The notes under the pieces: generated by a model
What the model was told of the DNA's origin: nothing
What the model saw: the letters and a program-made list of their open reading frames with translations, nothing else
Database searches by the model: none
Position numbers and translations under genes: made by a program
Shown: positions 1-8,639 of the stretch, one piece after another
How the letters are laid out: each line of letters begins with the position of its first letter
Position numbering within the stretch: position 1 is the first letter of the stretch
From: Gemmatimonadaceae bacterium
GTDB lineage: Bacteria; Gemmatimonadota; Gemmatimonadetes; Gemmatimonadales; Gemmatimonadaceae
DNA: 37,674 nt
NCBI GenBank assembly: GCA_025358925.1
Contig: JANYHT010000038.1
Coordinates: 1 to 37,674 of the forward strand
Direction of reading: 5' to 3'

Positions 1-1014
1 ATGGGGGAAGAAGTCGCGCCGACGCATCCGCGCGCACCGGAGCTTGTTTCATTGCTTTTGAAACGTGGCGCGGAGCCCTATGACTCGCAGCTGCTGTACA
101 ATGTGTTTGCCAATCACGCGTCACGCGCGCGACTGAACGACGATCTCGTGTGGCTGCTAAACGCCATCTACGATCAATCAGTACAGTTGGGCCGCGCCAA
201 CGATTGGAATGATCCTGAGTGGTTGATGCTGGACATGGGCGGCTACGGCCGTGGTGCGCATTATCTGCTGGATGCGGCGGTGCGTGGTAAGCATCGCCGG
301 TTGATTCACTGGATGCGCGAGCATGGGGCCAATCCGTCGACTTCGAGCGAATCGGCGCCCCGCGGCATTGCCGCGTTTGTGGAGGCGTGCTTGCAACGGG
401 ATCGCGCAACCGCCGCGGCGATGCTCGGCGAACATCCGGAATATCTCGTCGCTCCCGATGCGCTTTTTGCAGCAACCATACGGGACGACGTGCGTGCCGC
501 CGAGCTGGTGCTCGACCTCGGCGTATCACCGAATATCGCTGATCGCCACGACGGGCAGCGTCGCGCATTGCACGTGGCCTCGTTCACGGGCTCGACCCGC
601 GTGGCTGCCCTATTAATTGCACGCGGCGCTGACGTGGACGCGCGCGAAATGCGATTTGGCACCACACCATTGGGCGTGGCGGTGTGGGCACAGCAGGCAG
701 GCATGATCGCATTGCTCGGCGCGCACAGTCGCGATGTGTTCAATCTCAGTTTCGCGGGCGACGTGGCGCGCATTCGTTTTTTGATGACGGAAAATCCCGC
801 GCTCGCTGAAAATGTGTTGCCTGATGGTCAATCGATGCTCATGCGATTGCCTGAAAACGAAGATGTCGCGCTTGAAATTGTTGCGCTTCTCCTCGCCAAC
901 GGTGCCGATCCATCGTGGCTTGACGCCAACGGTACGACGGCGGCGGAGCAGGCATTTGATCGGGTGTTACTACGGGTGGCGTCGGTGCTGGCGGGAGCTC
1001 AACGGGCACGGTAG
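1..1014 (+). CDS. Ankyrin-repeat protein, probably 5'-truncated by the window edge
   Basis: The 337-residue frame carries ankyrin-like helix pairs. Examples are a leucine-rich unit ending LLLKRGAEP near residues 18-26, a unit with ALHVASFTGS and ALLIARGADVDARE around 188-216, and a last unit with ALLLANGADPSWLD near 296-309. Ankyrin repeats bind other proteins, and no enzyme domain is visible. An ATG lies exactly at base 1, and the protein begins in the middle of repeat-like sequence, so the true start is probably upstream of the window. The stop at 1012-1014 is 16 bases from the first likely start of the TonB-dependent receptor, so the two may be cotranscribed. The partner and function are unknown. 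Confidence 0.8.
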   Translation: MGEEVAPTHPRAPELVSLLLKRGAEPYDSQLLYNVFANHASRARLNDDLVWLLNAIYDQSVQLGRANDWNDPEWLMLDMGGYGRGAHYLLDAAVRGKHRRLIHWMREHGANPSTSSESAPRGIAAFVEACLQRDRATAAAMLGEHPEYLVAPDALFAATIRDDVRAAELVLDLGVSPNIADRHDGQRRALHVASFTGSTRVAALLIARGADVDAREMRFGTTPLGVAVWAQQAGMIALLGAHSRDVFNLSFAGDVARIRFLMTENPALAENVLPDGQSMLMRLPENEDVALEIVALLLANGADPSWLDANGTTAAEQAFDRVLLRVASVLAGAQRAR

Positions 1015-1030
1015 GTTGGGCGTTCATGAA

Positions 1031-3142
1031 ATGTTCATGTACGGCTCCGCCTCCCTCTTGCCGATGCTCCCCATGTTGCGTGCTCGCTTGCGTTCCAGTG
1101 CCATGTTCACGACCAGTGTTGGTTTCGCGCTCTGCGCGACCAATGCGGCGGCACAAGTCGCGCCGAAGAAGGCGCCCGTCGTTATCCCGCAGGTCGAAGT
1201 CGTGGCCACACGCATTCCGCAGGCGCCGCATGACGTGCCCGCGTCGATCGAAGTGATTCGCGGCAGTGATTTACGCGCGCGCGGCGTCACGTCGCTCCGC
1301 GATGCACTGGCTCTCTCGGCGGGTGTCGCCATCGCGCCGGGCGGTGACAATGGGCCGGCCAGTGCAACGCCAGAGATTTGGGGCCTGCGCGAGTTCGACG
1401 CATTTCTCCTTGTCGTTGACGATATCCCGTGGGGCGGCGCGCTCAATCCCGCCGTCACGACATTGAGTTTGCGCGATATCGAACGCATCGAGATTTTGCG
1501 TGGACCGGCGCCGGTCACCTACGGTGCGACGTCGTTCGTTGGTGTGATTCACGTTGTGCATAGTGCGGCGGCCGCCACGACCACGTATCTCAATGCGACC
1601 GGTGGCACATTCGGTACCGGCAGTGTAGCGGGCGATTTTGTGCTGCCGTCCACCGGGCTCTGGAAATCGCGCGCCAGTGTCGATGTGGATCGTGAGGGTT
1701 TTCAGGATGATCGCACTTCTTTCGCGCGCGGCCATGCGTTGTTGCGCACCGCGAAGATGGAAGACCACGCGAAGACGTGGCTGACGGCCGACGTGAACAT
1801 CCTGCGACAGGACCCCGCCAGCCCGCACCCGCGCGAGGGCAAAGCGTTGTCATCGCAGACACCGCTCGATGCAAACTACAATCCGAACAACGCGTATCTC
1901 GACGAAAATCGCGTCGTGGTTGCCGCGGGTTTTGAACGCTCCGTGTTGAGCGGAACGACATGGGGAACCACCGCGTCGTACACGTATTCTGGTCGCAATC
2001 TCTTTCGCGGATTTCTCACAGATATTTCGAATAGCGCCAACAATGCTTCGGGGTTCAAGGAAAACATTACAGAAAATCACTTGTACGCCGACTCGCATCT
2101 CATCTGGCCCGAATATGCGCACGTGCGCTTCATGGCCGGTGCGGACATCCTCACTGCCAGCGGTGAGGCGAAGGGCGCGACATTTACGTATACAGCGTCG
2201 CTCAATGGCATCGCTGCGCCAAACGTGACCGAGCCCACAGTGTTGAACAAAGATGCGGGCAATAGTCGCGTGTTTGTGGGCGCGTATGGTTCGGCCGAAT
2301 GGCGCCCGACCACGCGACTTAACGTGAGCGGTGGTTTGCGGCTCAACGCAACGAACGAATCACGCGGTGAAGGAGCAAGCGTCTCGCATACGAAGCCGAG
2401 TGGCAGCGTGGGCATCATGTACGGATTGTGGGAGGACAGCGCGAATCACGTACGCGTGTTCGCGAATTATCGCGACACGTTCAAGCCGGCCGCATTCGAT
2501 TTCAGTCTTGCGGAAAACGAAGGGGTGCTCAATCCGGAAATGTCGCGCAGTTACGAAGGTGGCGTGAAGGCGCGTACAATGGACGGCCGTGTGGACCTCG
2601 AAGTCAGTGCATTTCACATGGATTTTGAAAATCTCGTCACGTCGACAGTGGTGAATAATCTGCCAGCGCTCATCAATGCGGGATCCACACGCTTCCAAGG
2701 TGTGGAATTCGCCGCGAACGTGCAATTGCCAAACGCGGTTTTTGCGCGCGCGACTTACAGCATCCACGACGGTAAGTTTGTCGACTTCGTGCAAGCGTTT
2801 GACGGTGTGCCAACACAACTTGCCGGCAAGCGTTTCGAAATGTCGGCGAAAGCACTCGCGTCAGCTGGGCTCACGCTGTCGCCGGAACAAGGTTTTATTG
2901 CGCACGCGAGCATGAACTACACGGGGAATCGCTACCTCAACAAACGGAATTCAGCGCTAGTGCCCGCGTTTTCGACGATTGATGCCGGCGTTGGATTCCG
3001 CACGGCAATAACGGAATTTCGCGTCGATGGGCGTAACCTCGGCAACCGTCGCGACGCGGTATCAGAGAGTGAGTTTGGCGACGCGCAGTATTATCGGATG
3101 ACGGCGCGGACGGTACGAGCTGGGGTGGTTGTGAAGTACTAG
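1031..3142 (+). CDS. TonB-dependent outer-membrane receptor
   Basis: About 703 residues. An N-terminal hydrophobic signal region ends near TNAAAQ, followed by a TonB-box-like stretch and plug domain (VVATRIPQAPHDVPASIEVI, then DALALSAGVAIAPGG and IERIEILRGPAPVTYG, the typical plug motif). A long beta-barrel with alternating aromatic strands follows and ends in the usual C-terminal aromatic residue (VVVKY). Such receptors import siderophores, cobalamin, sugars or peptides using the TonB-ExbBD energy system; the substrate cannot be read from the sequence. The frame is open upstream to 812, but that part overlaps the ankyrin gene and is not signal-like. I prefer ATG 1031 or 1037, with 1064 and 1073 as later options. 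Its TAG stop is the first unit of a heptad repeat array. Confidence 0.9.
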   Translation: MFMYGSASLLPMLPMLRARLRSSAMFTTSVGFALCATNAAAQVAPKKAPVVIPQVEVVATRIPQAPHDVPASIEVIRGSDLRARGVTSLRDALALSAGVAIAPGGDNGPASATPEIWGLREFDAFLLVVDDIPWGGALNPAVTTLSLRDIERIEILRGPAPVTYGATSFVGVIHVVHSAAAATTTYLNATGGTFGTGSVAGDFVLPSTGLWKSRASVDVDREGFQDDRTSFARGHALLRTAKMEDHAKTWLTADVNILRQDPASPHPREGKALSSQTPLDANYNPNNAYLDENRVVVAAGFERSVLSGTTWGTTASYTYSGRNLFRGFLTDISNSANNASGFKENITENHLYADSHLIWPEYAHVRFMAGADILTASGEAKGATFTYTASLNGIAAPNVTEPTVLNKDAGNSRVFVGAYGSAEWRPTTRLNVSGGLRLNATNESRGEGASVSHTKPSGSVGIMYGLWEDSANHVRVFANYRDTFKPAAFDFSLAENEGVLNPEMSRSYEGGVKARTMDGRVDLEVSAFHMDFENLVTSTVVNNLPALINAGSTRFQGVEFAANVQLPNAVFARATYSIHDGKFVDFVQAFDGVPTQLAGKRFEMSAKALASAGLTLSPEQGFIAHASMNYTGNRYLNKRNSALVPAFSTIDAGVGFRTAITEFRVDGRNLGNRRDAVSESEFGDAQYYRMTARTVRAGVVVKY

Positions 3143-3191
3143 GGATTAGGGATTAGGGAGAACGGCAATCATTCCCTATTCCTAATCCCTA
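3140..3191. repeat. Paired TAG-heptad arrays forming a convergent hairpin
   Basis: On the plus strand the receptor's TAG stop starts three units of TAGGGAT/TAGGGAG (3140-3160). After an 11-base spacer the opposite strand carries TAGGGAT, TAGGAA, TAGGGAA (3172-3191), starting at the TAG stop of the converging four-helix gene. The first 11 bases of the arms match perfectly and the rest nearly so, so RNA from either side can fold into a stem of about 20 bp. A bidirectional transcription terminator is a reasonable inferred role, although there is no U-run. Confidence 0.75.
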
Positions 3192-3569
3192 CTCCCTGAG
3201 ACTTGCGTGCAATCGATTCAGCATACGAGCGACTTGAGCCGCGAGATCCATCGCGATGGCGAGGTCAGACGGCATAGTGTGTCGTAAACGTTCGGCAATT
3301 AAAAGCTGCGTTTCGATCTCTGCGATTGACCCACGCGCGATTGCGATGAAATGCCGATATTCTCGCCGACTATGACGCATGTTCCCTTCTGCAATGTTGC
3401 TTGCCACAGACACTGACGCACGACGGAGCTGCCTTGTTAACCCAAACCGTTCGTCGACGGGAAACCGACGCGTGACCGCGTAGACTTCGACGACCAGCGT
3501 GACGGCCATTTGCCACACGTTGAGATCGCGAAAACTTCGAACGTTGGAAGCACCTTCCGGTTCAGTCAT
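3189..3569 (-). CDS. Four-helix-bundle protein (S23 / 23S rRNA intervening-sequence family)
   Basis: 126 residues with the full family pattern: SFRDLNVWQMAVTLVVEVY near the N-terminus, FPVDERFGLTRQLRRASVSV in the middle, the signature SNIAEGNMRHSRREYRHF, then IARGSIAEIETQLLIAERL. Members are homopentameric four-helix bundles, often encoded inside 23S rRNA intervening sequences or as solitary genes. Their role is unknown and no catalytic residues are recognised. Here the gene stands alone, with TAG-heptad arrays on both sides: its own stop lies in the 3172-3191 array and another array lies about 48 bases upstream of its start. The last codons (LRE, stop) are part of the repeat. Confidence 0.9.
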   Translation of the reverse strand: MTEPEGASNVRSFRDLNVWQMAVTLVVEVYAVTRRFPVDERFGLTRQLRRASVSVASNIAEGNMRHSRREYRHFIAIARGSIAEIETQLLIAERLRHTMPSDLAIAMDLAAQVARMLNRLHASLRE

Positions 3570-3616
3570 GCCGTCTCGTTACGCTCCAGCGTCACTAAAC
3601 CGTCATTGGATTGCGT

Positions 3617-3642
3617 ACTCCTAACCCCTAACCCCTAACCCC
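3617..3642 (-). repeat. TAG-heptad array at the histidine-kinase stop
   Basis: Read on the minus strand, this is AGGGGT, then TAGGGGT twice, then TAGGAGT. The kinase stop TAG (3635-3637) is one of the units, and the preceding codons for RG already belong to the repeat. There is a single arm only, with no inverted partner nearby, so it is not an obvious hairpin. Confidence 0.75.
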
Positions 3643-5005
3643 TCATCCCCAGCCTCAGCCGAAACTCCGTCCGCCCTAAACGCGACTCCACAATGTCCAA
3701 CTGTCCTCCATGCAGTTCGGCGATACGCCGCGCGATGGCCAATCCAAGACCCGCACCGCTGGTTGTACTGCTTTCCGAACGTGAACGCGCGCTGTCGACG
3801 CGGTAGAATCTTTCAAAAACACGTTCGTGATCCTCTGTTGGAATGCCCGGACCTGCGTCCACCACACTGATCTCGTAATGCGCAGCCGCACGCGCCATGA
3901 CGACACCGACGGTGCCACCCTTCGGTGAATACCTGATGGCATTGTCGAGGAGGTTGAGCAGCAAACGTCCCAACAGATCCACATCGCCATGAAACGGCGC
4001 CTCCACCACGTCCTGCACGTGAATCACCACCGCGCGTTGGTCCGCGATAGAGCGCACGCCGCGTGCCGCATTGTGTACGAGTTCTTCGAGATAGAGTGCT
4101 TCGGGGCGCGCAATCAGGTGCCCGGCGTCCGCGCGTGAAAGTAAAAACAGATCATCCACAATCCGCGTGAGACGTCGGGCCGCATCGTGCATGATCGTCA
4201 CAGATCCGCGGTATTCACTCTCACTGCGATGCGCCCGCGACAGCGTAATATCCGCTTCAGTACGCACGATTGCCGTTGGCGTACGGAGTTCGTGCGAGGC
4301 GTCCGACACGAATTGTCGTTGTTGCGCAAAGGCGTGCTCGAGCCGATCCAGCAAACTATTGACCACTCGTGCGAGACGTACTAATTCGTCGCCACCTTGC
4401 ACGGGAATTCGTTCGTCGAGATTTGCCGCACTAATCCGCGCGGCATGCGCCGCCATCGACGCGACAGGCGCAAGACTCCGCTTCGCCAGCATGTAGCCGC
4501 CTAACGCCGCCGAAAAAACGAAGAGGGGAATAGCCACGAGAAACATCTGGCGAATACGTTCCAGCACAGCATCGATGTCGCGTCGTGCATACGCACCGCG
4601 CAGTACAAATCGCTGCCCCTCAATCACGAACGGGCGATCAAGCGTGCGTCGCGCCACGCCCGTGTCGAGCGACACCGTGGCATTGCGCGCCACCGTTTGT
4701 CCGCTCGCGTCGAGTATGACAATCTGCAAATCGCGAAAGTGTACTTCGTCAACAGTACTGCGCATCGCCTGCACGACCGACATCGTGGATCGTCGTTCGG
4801 CGACCAACTCACGCGAAAACGCGCTGAGTGCGTCACTTATGAAACGATCCGTTCGATTTTCCAGCGTACGCGCGACCACCACGTAGCACGCGACCGCGAA
4901 CAATATGAGTGGGAGCAACAGCAGCACACTGTACGCGAGTGTGAGACGTGATCGCAGCGACGATGGCCACTGCAACATCGGGCTACGGTACGCGCCGCGT
5001 GACAC
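3635..5005 (-). CDS. Sensor histidine kinase (HAMP, HisKA, HATPase_c)
   Basis: 456 residues from a GTG start. TM1 spans about 21-45 and TM2 about 154-174, with a periplasmic sensor of roughly 110 residues between them. HAMP follows (about 175-225), then HisKA with phospho-acceptor H238 in DASHELRTP. The ATP-binding domain has an N box (LLNLLDNAIRYSP), a G1 box (DAGPGIP) and a G2 box (GAGLGLAIAR). It autophosphorylates and passes the phosphate to the regulator encoded just upstream, whose end it overlaps by 23 bases. An alternative ATG at 4978, four bases past the regulator stop, would remove the overlap. The architecture resembles BaeS/CusS-type kinases; the stimulus is unknown. The 3' end runs into a TAG-heptad array. 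Confidence 0.93.
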   Translation of the reverse strand: MSRGAYRSPMLQWPSSLRSRLTLAYSVLLLLPLILFAVACYVVVARTLENRTDRFISDALSAFSRELVAERRSTMSVVQAMRSTVDEVHFRDLQIVILDASGQTVARNATVSLDTGVARRTLDRPFVIEGQRFVLRGAYARRDIDAVLERIRQMFLVAIPLFVFSAALGGYMLAKRSLAPVASMAAHAARISAANLDERIPVQGGDELVRLARVVNSLLDRLEHAFAQQRQFVSDASHELRTPTAIVRTEADITLSRAHRSESEYRGSVTIMHDAARRLTRIVDDLFLLSRADAGHLIARPEALYLEELVHNAARGVRSIADQRAVVIHVQDVVEAPFHGDVDLLGRLLLNLLDNAIRYSPKGGTVGVVMARAAAHYEISVVDAGPGIPTEDHERVFERFYRVDSARSRSESSTTSGAGLGLAIARRIAELHGGQLDIVESRLGRTEFRLRLGMRG

Positions 5006-5717
5006 TCTTACGTGCGCGGGTCGCGCCGGTTTTGTTCACCGTTGGTGTTGGCGCGTCAAGCAAAAATCCAGTACCGCGTACGGTGTGAAAGAGCGCAATA
5101 TCCTCGCCGTCGTCGATTTTTCGCCGGAGCCGACTCGCGTATACATCAATGATGTTTGAGTACGTATTGCGCGTGTCTTCCCACACATGGGCCATAAGGT
5201 CGGAGCGACTCACGACATGCCCCGTGTTGCGCGCGAGGTACAGCAGAAACGCGAATTCCTTTGCCGTGAGCGTGATCTCGCGATCGTTCCGACGCACTAC
5301 ATGGCGGCCCGTGTCGATCACCAAGTCACCCACGCTCAGTTGCGGCGCCAGCGTATCGCTGTGCCGACGCACAAGAGCGCGCAAACGCGCCAACAGTTCG
5401 CCGAAATCGAATGGCTTTGTAAGATAATCATCTGCCCCCGCATCAAGGCCGGCGATCCGTTGGTCGACGCTATCGAGCGCCGTTAACATGAGGATGGGTA
5501 CGCGATCTCCATGCTCGCGAATCGCGTGACACACTTGTATGCCACTCATGCCAGGTAACAGGATGTCCAGGATGATCGCGTCAAATCGTCGCGTTTCGGC
5601 AAGCGCAAGCGCCAACGGACCGTTCACCGCCAGCTCGAGGACGTACGACGCCTCGCGAAGCCCGCGCGCAATGGACGTGCGGAGCTGGCGATCGTCTTCG
5701 GCGAACAAAATGCGCAT
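4983..5717 (-). CDS. OmpR/PhoB-family response regulator
   Basis: 244 residues. The receiver domain has the acidic pair at 8-9 (AEDD), phospho-acceptor D51 (IILDILLPG), a conserved Thr in MLTALD and Lys in YLTKPFDFGEL. The C-terminal winged helix has LTAKEFAFLLYLARN, VVSRSDLMAHVW, NIIDVYASRLRRKID and VRGTGFLL, which fits DNA-binding OmpR-type regulators. The frame is open further upstream, but MRILFAEDD at 5717 is the standard beginning. It forms an operon with the histidine kinase (23-base overlap) and is divergent from the DUF1345 gene, with a 123-base shared upstream region. No target operator was recognised. Confidence 0.93.
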   Translation of the reverse strand: MRILFAEDDRQLRTSIARGLREASYVLELAVNGPLALALAETRRFDAIILDILLPGMSGIQVCHAIREHGDRVPILMLTALDSVDQRIAGLDAGADDYLTKPFDFGELLARLRALVRRHSDTLAPQLSVGDLVIDTGRHVVRRNDREITLTAKEFAFLLYLARNTGHVVSRSDLMAHVWEDTRNTYSNIIDVYASRLRRKIDDGEDIALFHTVRGTGFLLDAPTPTVNKTGATRARKSVTRRVP

Positions 5718-5840
5718 GCTCAACAACTTAGCCTGCGGCCGGTTCACGCGGACGTCGTCGTGCGACGTTGATTGCGGACGCGGAGTACGTTTCAGCGTGT
5801 TGCTCGTTCGCACTGCGCACTGAACTCTTGCCCACACGAA

Positions 5841-6554
5841 ATGTCCGTGCCCGACCCCGCTGTGCCTGAACATAGAACCCGCGGCTGGCGACTTCGGTTC
5901 GCACATTTCCGTGCGGGTACGCGACTCATCATCGCGCTCGTGTCAAGCATCGTCACGGCAATTGCGTTGCGGACGGTCATCGGTCCAGAAATGTGCCTCG
6001 TGGCCGCATGGGATGGTTTCGCGCTCGTCGCGCTTATCCTCACGTGGCTGACCATTCTTACTCTGCGTCCTGAACAGATCTGCGTGCTTGCCCAGCGCGA
6101 AGACAACAGTCGGTTCGTCTCACTGGTGCTGGTCGTGTTGGGGGCAAGCGCATCGCTTTTAGCGGTGGTGTTGCTGCTGCAGTCCAGCATGTCCATGCAG
6201 GTCGGCGAACGCTACGCGGCGATCACACTCGCGCTCTCGGCCGTGGCACTCGGATGGTTACTGATTCACACTGTGTTCACCTTGCGTTATGCACACTTGT
6301 ACTACGACGGCGGCAAGGTCAGTGACATTGACTCTGCAGCACTCGCCTTTCCGGGTGATGAAACGTCACCTGACTATCTCGACTTTGCGTATTTCGCGTT
6401 CGTCATTGGTATGACGGCGCAAACATCGGACACCGCTGTCAAAACACGACTCATGCGACGTACGGCGCTTTTGCACGGCATCATTTCGTTTGCGTTCAAT
6501 ACGGCAATTGTCGCACTCAGCATTGGCGTGCTCACGGGATTACTCGCGAAGTAA
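5841..6554 (+). CDS. DUF1345 family membrane protein
   Basis: About 237 residues with five or six hydrophobic segments: near LIIALVSSIVTAIALRTVI, FALVALILTWLTIL, FVSLVLVVLGASASLLAVVL, AAITLALSAVALGWLLI, and a final one after GIISFAFNTAIVALSIG. The conserved DUF1345 block is present: HTVFTLRYAHLYY, then FPGDETSPDYLDFAYFAFVI and GMTAQTSD. The function of this family is unknown. ATG 5841 is chosen because it precedes MSVPDPAVPEHRTRGWRLRF, a normal cytoplasmic lead-in; the longer frame overlaps the divergent regulator's upstream region. The gene converges on the M48 protease gene with a 29-base gap. Confidence 0.85.
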   Translation: MSVPDPAVPEHRTRGWRLRFAHFRAGTRLIIALVSSIVTAIALRTVIGPEMCLVAAWDGFALVALILTWLTILTLRPEQICVLAQREDNSRFVSLVLVVLGASASLLAVVLLLQSSMSMQVGERYAAITLALSAVALGWLLIHTVFTLRYAHLYYDGGKVSDIDSAALAFPGDETSPDYLDFAYFAFVIGMTAQTSDTAVKTRLMRRTALLHGIISFAFNTAIVALSIGVLTGLLAK

Positions 6555-6583
6555 GCGCGCCTGAGGTGGGAGAGGTCGCCGTG

Positions 6584-7426
6584 CTATCGCGTGGCAGCCT
6601 TGGGTGCCGCAGGAAGCTGCGCGAGACGCCGCTTCATATTCTGATAATCCGGCGAGTCCGAACGAAGCGCGTTCAGAGTTGCGGAAGGCGTATTCGCGAG
6701 CATCTGCCGCACGTCATCGATGCGGTCTTGCGTGCCCGGATGGTCTGCAAACCACGAGGCAGTGGCACCGCTGCCTCCGCTCTGCTGCTCTTCGGCGAGC
6801 AGCTTTTGGAAGAATGTCAGCATGCCGCGCGGACTAATGCCAACTCGAATCACGTTCTGGAACCCTCCGTCGTCCGCTTGCTTTTCATCCGTTCGACTAA
6901 ACTTTGCAAACACCGCCGTTCCGCCAACTTGAATGGCTGCTTGCGCCGCCTGATTGTTGCACACGTTGGTGAGCACGCACGCGAGCGAGACGCCAATATT
7001 AGCGCCCTGTGCCTGCTCCATTTGCTTGACCGAGTGTCGGCGAACAACGTGTTCGATCTCGTGAGCGATGACGGCCGCCAGTTCACTCTCGTTTTCAGCG
7101 CGCGAAAGTATACCGCGATTTACATAGATGAAGCCGCCTGGTAGCGCGAACGCGTTGACGACGTCGGTGTTGACTACGGTAAATTGCCAGCTGAGGTCGG
7201 AACGTGAAGTCTTTCGCGCGATGGAATTGCCGAGTGCGCTGACGTAGGCCGTGACGACACCGTCATTCAGCATGGCCATTTGTGTCTTCACCTGATCGGC
7301 AGCCTGCTGACCGAGCGCCACCTCTTGTTGCTGCGAAACGGCACACGCGGCGAGGCTCAGTGTGAAGGAGAGGGATAAAAGCGGGACGAACCGCGAAACG
7401 CGGGCAAAGTGAAGAGGAGTAGTCAT
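6584..7426 (-). CDS. M48-family metalloprotease, predicted lipoprotein
   Basis: 280 residues from ATG 7426 (MTTPLHFARV). A hydrophobic signal ends in a lipobox-like LSLAAC, with C28 as the lipidation site. The M48 catalytic motif HEIEH (H122, E123, H126) lies in ELAAVIAHEIEHVVRRH. A downstream DEKQAD segment fits the third zinc-ligand region, and NAFALPGGFIYVNRGIL is the usual block before the active site. Relatives (BepA/LoiP type) degrade misfolded outer-membrane proteins at the periplasmic side. The C-terminus holds the typical TWFADHPGTQDRI-like block (here ASWFADHPGTQDRIDDV). The gene is monocistronic and convergent with the DUF1345 gene. Confidence 0.92.
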   Translation of the reverse strand: MTTPLHFARVSRFVPLLSLSFTLSLAACAVSQQQEVALGQQAADQVKTQMAMLNDGVVTAYVSALGNSIARKTSRSDLSWQFTVVNTDVVNAFALPGGFIYVNRGILSRAENESELAAVIAHEIEHVVRRHSVKQMEQAQGANIGVSLACVLTNVCNNQAAQAAIQVGGTAVFAKFSRTDEKQADDGGFQNVIRVGISPRGMLTFFQKLLAEEQQSGGSGATASWFADHPGTQDRIDDVRQMLANTPSATLNALRSDSPDYQNMKRRLAQLPAAPKAATR

Positions 7427-7565
7427 ATTCGCACAAACATGCATGAGACGGGCCACAGGTGATACTTGTGGTATGTCCTGACCAGCTCATCCATCTGGAA
7501 CTCTATTTCGGTGAGATGCGACACATGCTGATAACACCAGTTACGCTGGACGCGGAATTTTGGCG

Positions 7566-8528
7566 ATGACACTCACACCAACTTCGCTGGACGACGTCCG
7601 TGCCGCGCAGGCCCGCATCGCGACGGTGGCGCTGCGCACGCCCTTGCTGCGTCTGCATACGGCCGACGCGACCGGCGAGATTTACCTCAAACTCGAAAAC
7701 CTGCAACCCATTGGCTCGTTCAAGATTCGTGGTGCTGCGAACGCGATGGCGATTGCCGGACACGATGCGCTCGCGAGCGGGGTCTACACGGCGAGCGCGG
7801 GTAACATGGCGCAGGGCGTTGCGTGGTGCGCGCGCGATTTAGGGGTACGCTGCCAGGTGGTGGTCCCGGAACACGCGCCGCGTGCAAAAACTGCTGCAAT
7901 TGAACGTCTGGGTGGCGAAGTCTTTCGCGTGCCGTTCGAGGAATGGTGGGAAACGCTCGTACGGCACGGCTGCCCAGGGATGCAGGGACTCTTTATCCAT
8001 CCCTTTGCTGATGCGGGCGTGATGGCGGGCAACGGTACGATCGCGCTCGAAATTCTCGATGAATTATCGGATGTGGATGTTGTGCTGGTGCCGTACGGCG
8101 GTGGTGGTCTCGCGTGTGGCATCGCGGCCGTTGTTCGCGCGCTCAGCCCGCGCACGCGCGTTCTTGCCGTCGAAGTAGAAACGGCCGCGCCCCTGACGGC
8201 ATCGCTTGCCGCGCGTACACCCACCCCGGTCCCCTACACGCGCACGTTCATCGACGGCATGGGAAGCGGGGCGGTGTTCGGCGAGATGTGGCCGCTGGTG
8301 CAGGAGTTAATAGCCGGAACGGTGGTGGTAAGCGTAGCGCAAATTGCGGATGCCGTGCGATTGCTGGCGGAGCGCGCCCACGTGGTCGCGGAAGGCGCCG
8401 GTGCGGCGGCATTGGCTGCAGCGCGTAGCGGCCAATTTGAAGGCAAGCGCGCGGTGTGCATCGTCAGCGGTGGAAACATCGATGCGCATCGCATGGCGGC
8501 AATTCTGCAAGGCACCGTACCGGAGTAA
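7566..8528 (+). CDS. PLP-dependent threonine/serine dehydratase
   Basis: 320 residues of fold-type II PLP enzyme. K53 in GSFKIRGA forms the Schiff base, with ENLQ just before it. The phosphate-binding glycine loop is VPYGGGGLACG (G178-G181), and the C-terminal CIVSGGNID block contacts the pyridine ring. It deaminates threonine or serine to 2-oxobutyrate or pyruvate; related enzymes act as serine racemase or hydroxyaspartate ammonia-lyase. No C-terminal ACT domain is present, so it is the short catabolic (TdcB-like) or racemase-like form rather than feedback-regulated IlvA. ATG 7566 is preferred over the TTG two codons upstream. It stands divergent from the M48 gene. Confidence 0.9.
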   Translation: MTLTPTSLDDVRAAQARIATVALRTPLLRLHTADATGEIYLKLENLQPIGSFKIRGAANAMAIAGHDALASGVYTASAGNMAQGVAWCARDLGVRCQVVVPEHAPRAKTAAIERLGGEVFRVPFEEWWETLVRHGCPGMQGLFIHPFADAGVMAGNGTIALEILDELSDVDVVLVPYGGGGLACGIAAVVRALSPRTRVLAVEVETAAPLTASLAARTPTPVPYTRTFIDGMGSGAVFGEMWPLVQELIAGTVVVSVAQIADAVRLLAERAHVVAEGAGAAALAAARSGQFEGKRAVCIVSGGNIDAHRMAAILQGTVPE

Positions 8529-8581
8529 AGCGCAACCAAGCGCCAGAGGTAGCTGACTCGTGCGCCGTCACGCACCTTAGT

Positions 8582-8611
8582 TTGACAGCGTCACTTCGTA
8601 ATGCCTGTACG
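8582..8611 (+). promoter_or_regulatory. Candidate sigma-70-type promoter for icd
   Basis: A perfect TTGACA hexamer at 8582-8587 is followed after 18 bases by TGTACG (8606-8611), a weak -10 match, 29 bases before the icd ATG. It lies in the 111-base gap after the dehydratase gene. The assignment rests on hexamer matching alone. Confidence 0.35.
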
Positions 8612-8639
8612 CTCCTTCGCCTACACAGCACACCACATC

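Noticed and set aside
812-1030. Upstream extension of the TonB-dependent receptor frame
   Set aside because: It overlaps the ankyrin gene in another frame and would bury the signal peptide more than 70 residues inside the protein.
3140-3191. Heptad arrays as telomere-like or CRISPR repeats
   Set aside because: The TTAGGG-like units are only 3-6 copies long, degenerate, have no unique spacers and sit at stop codons, so neither a CRISPR nor a linear-end explanation fits.
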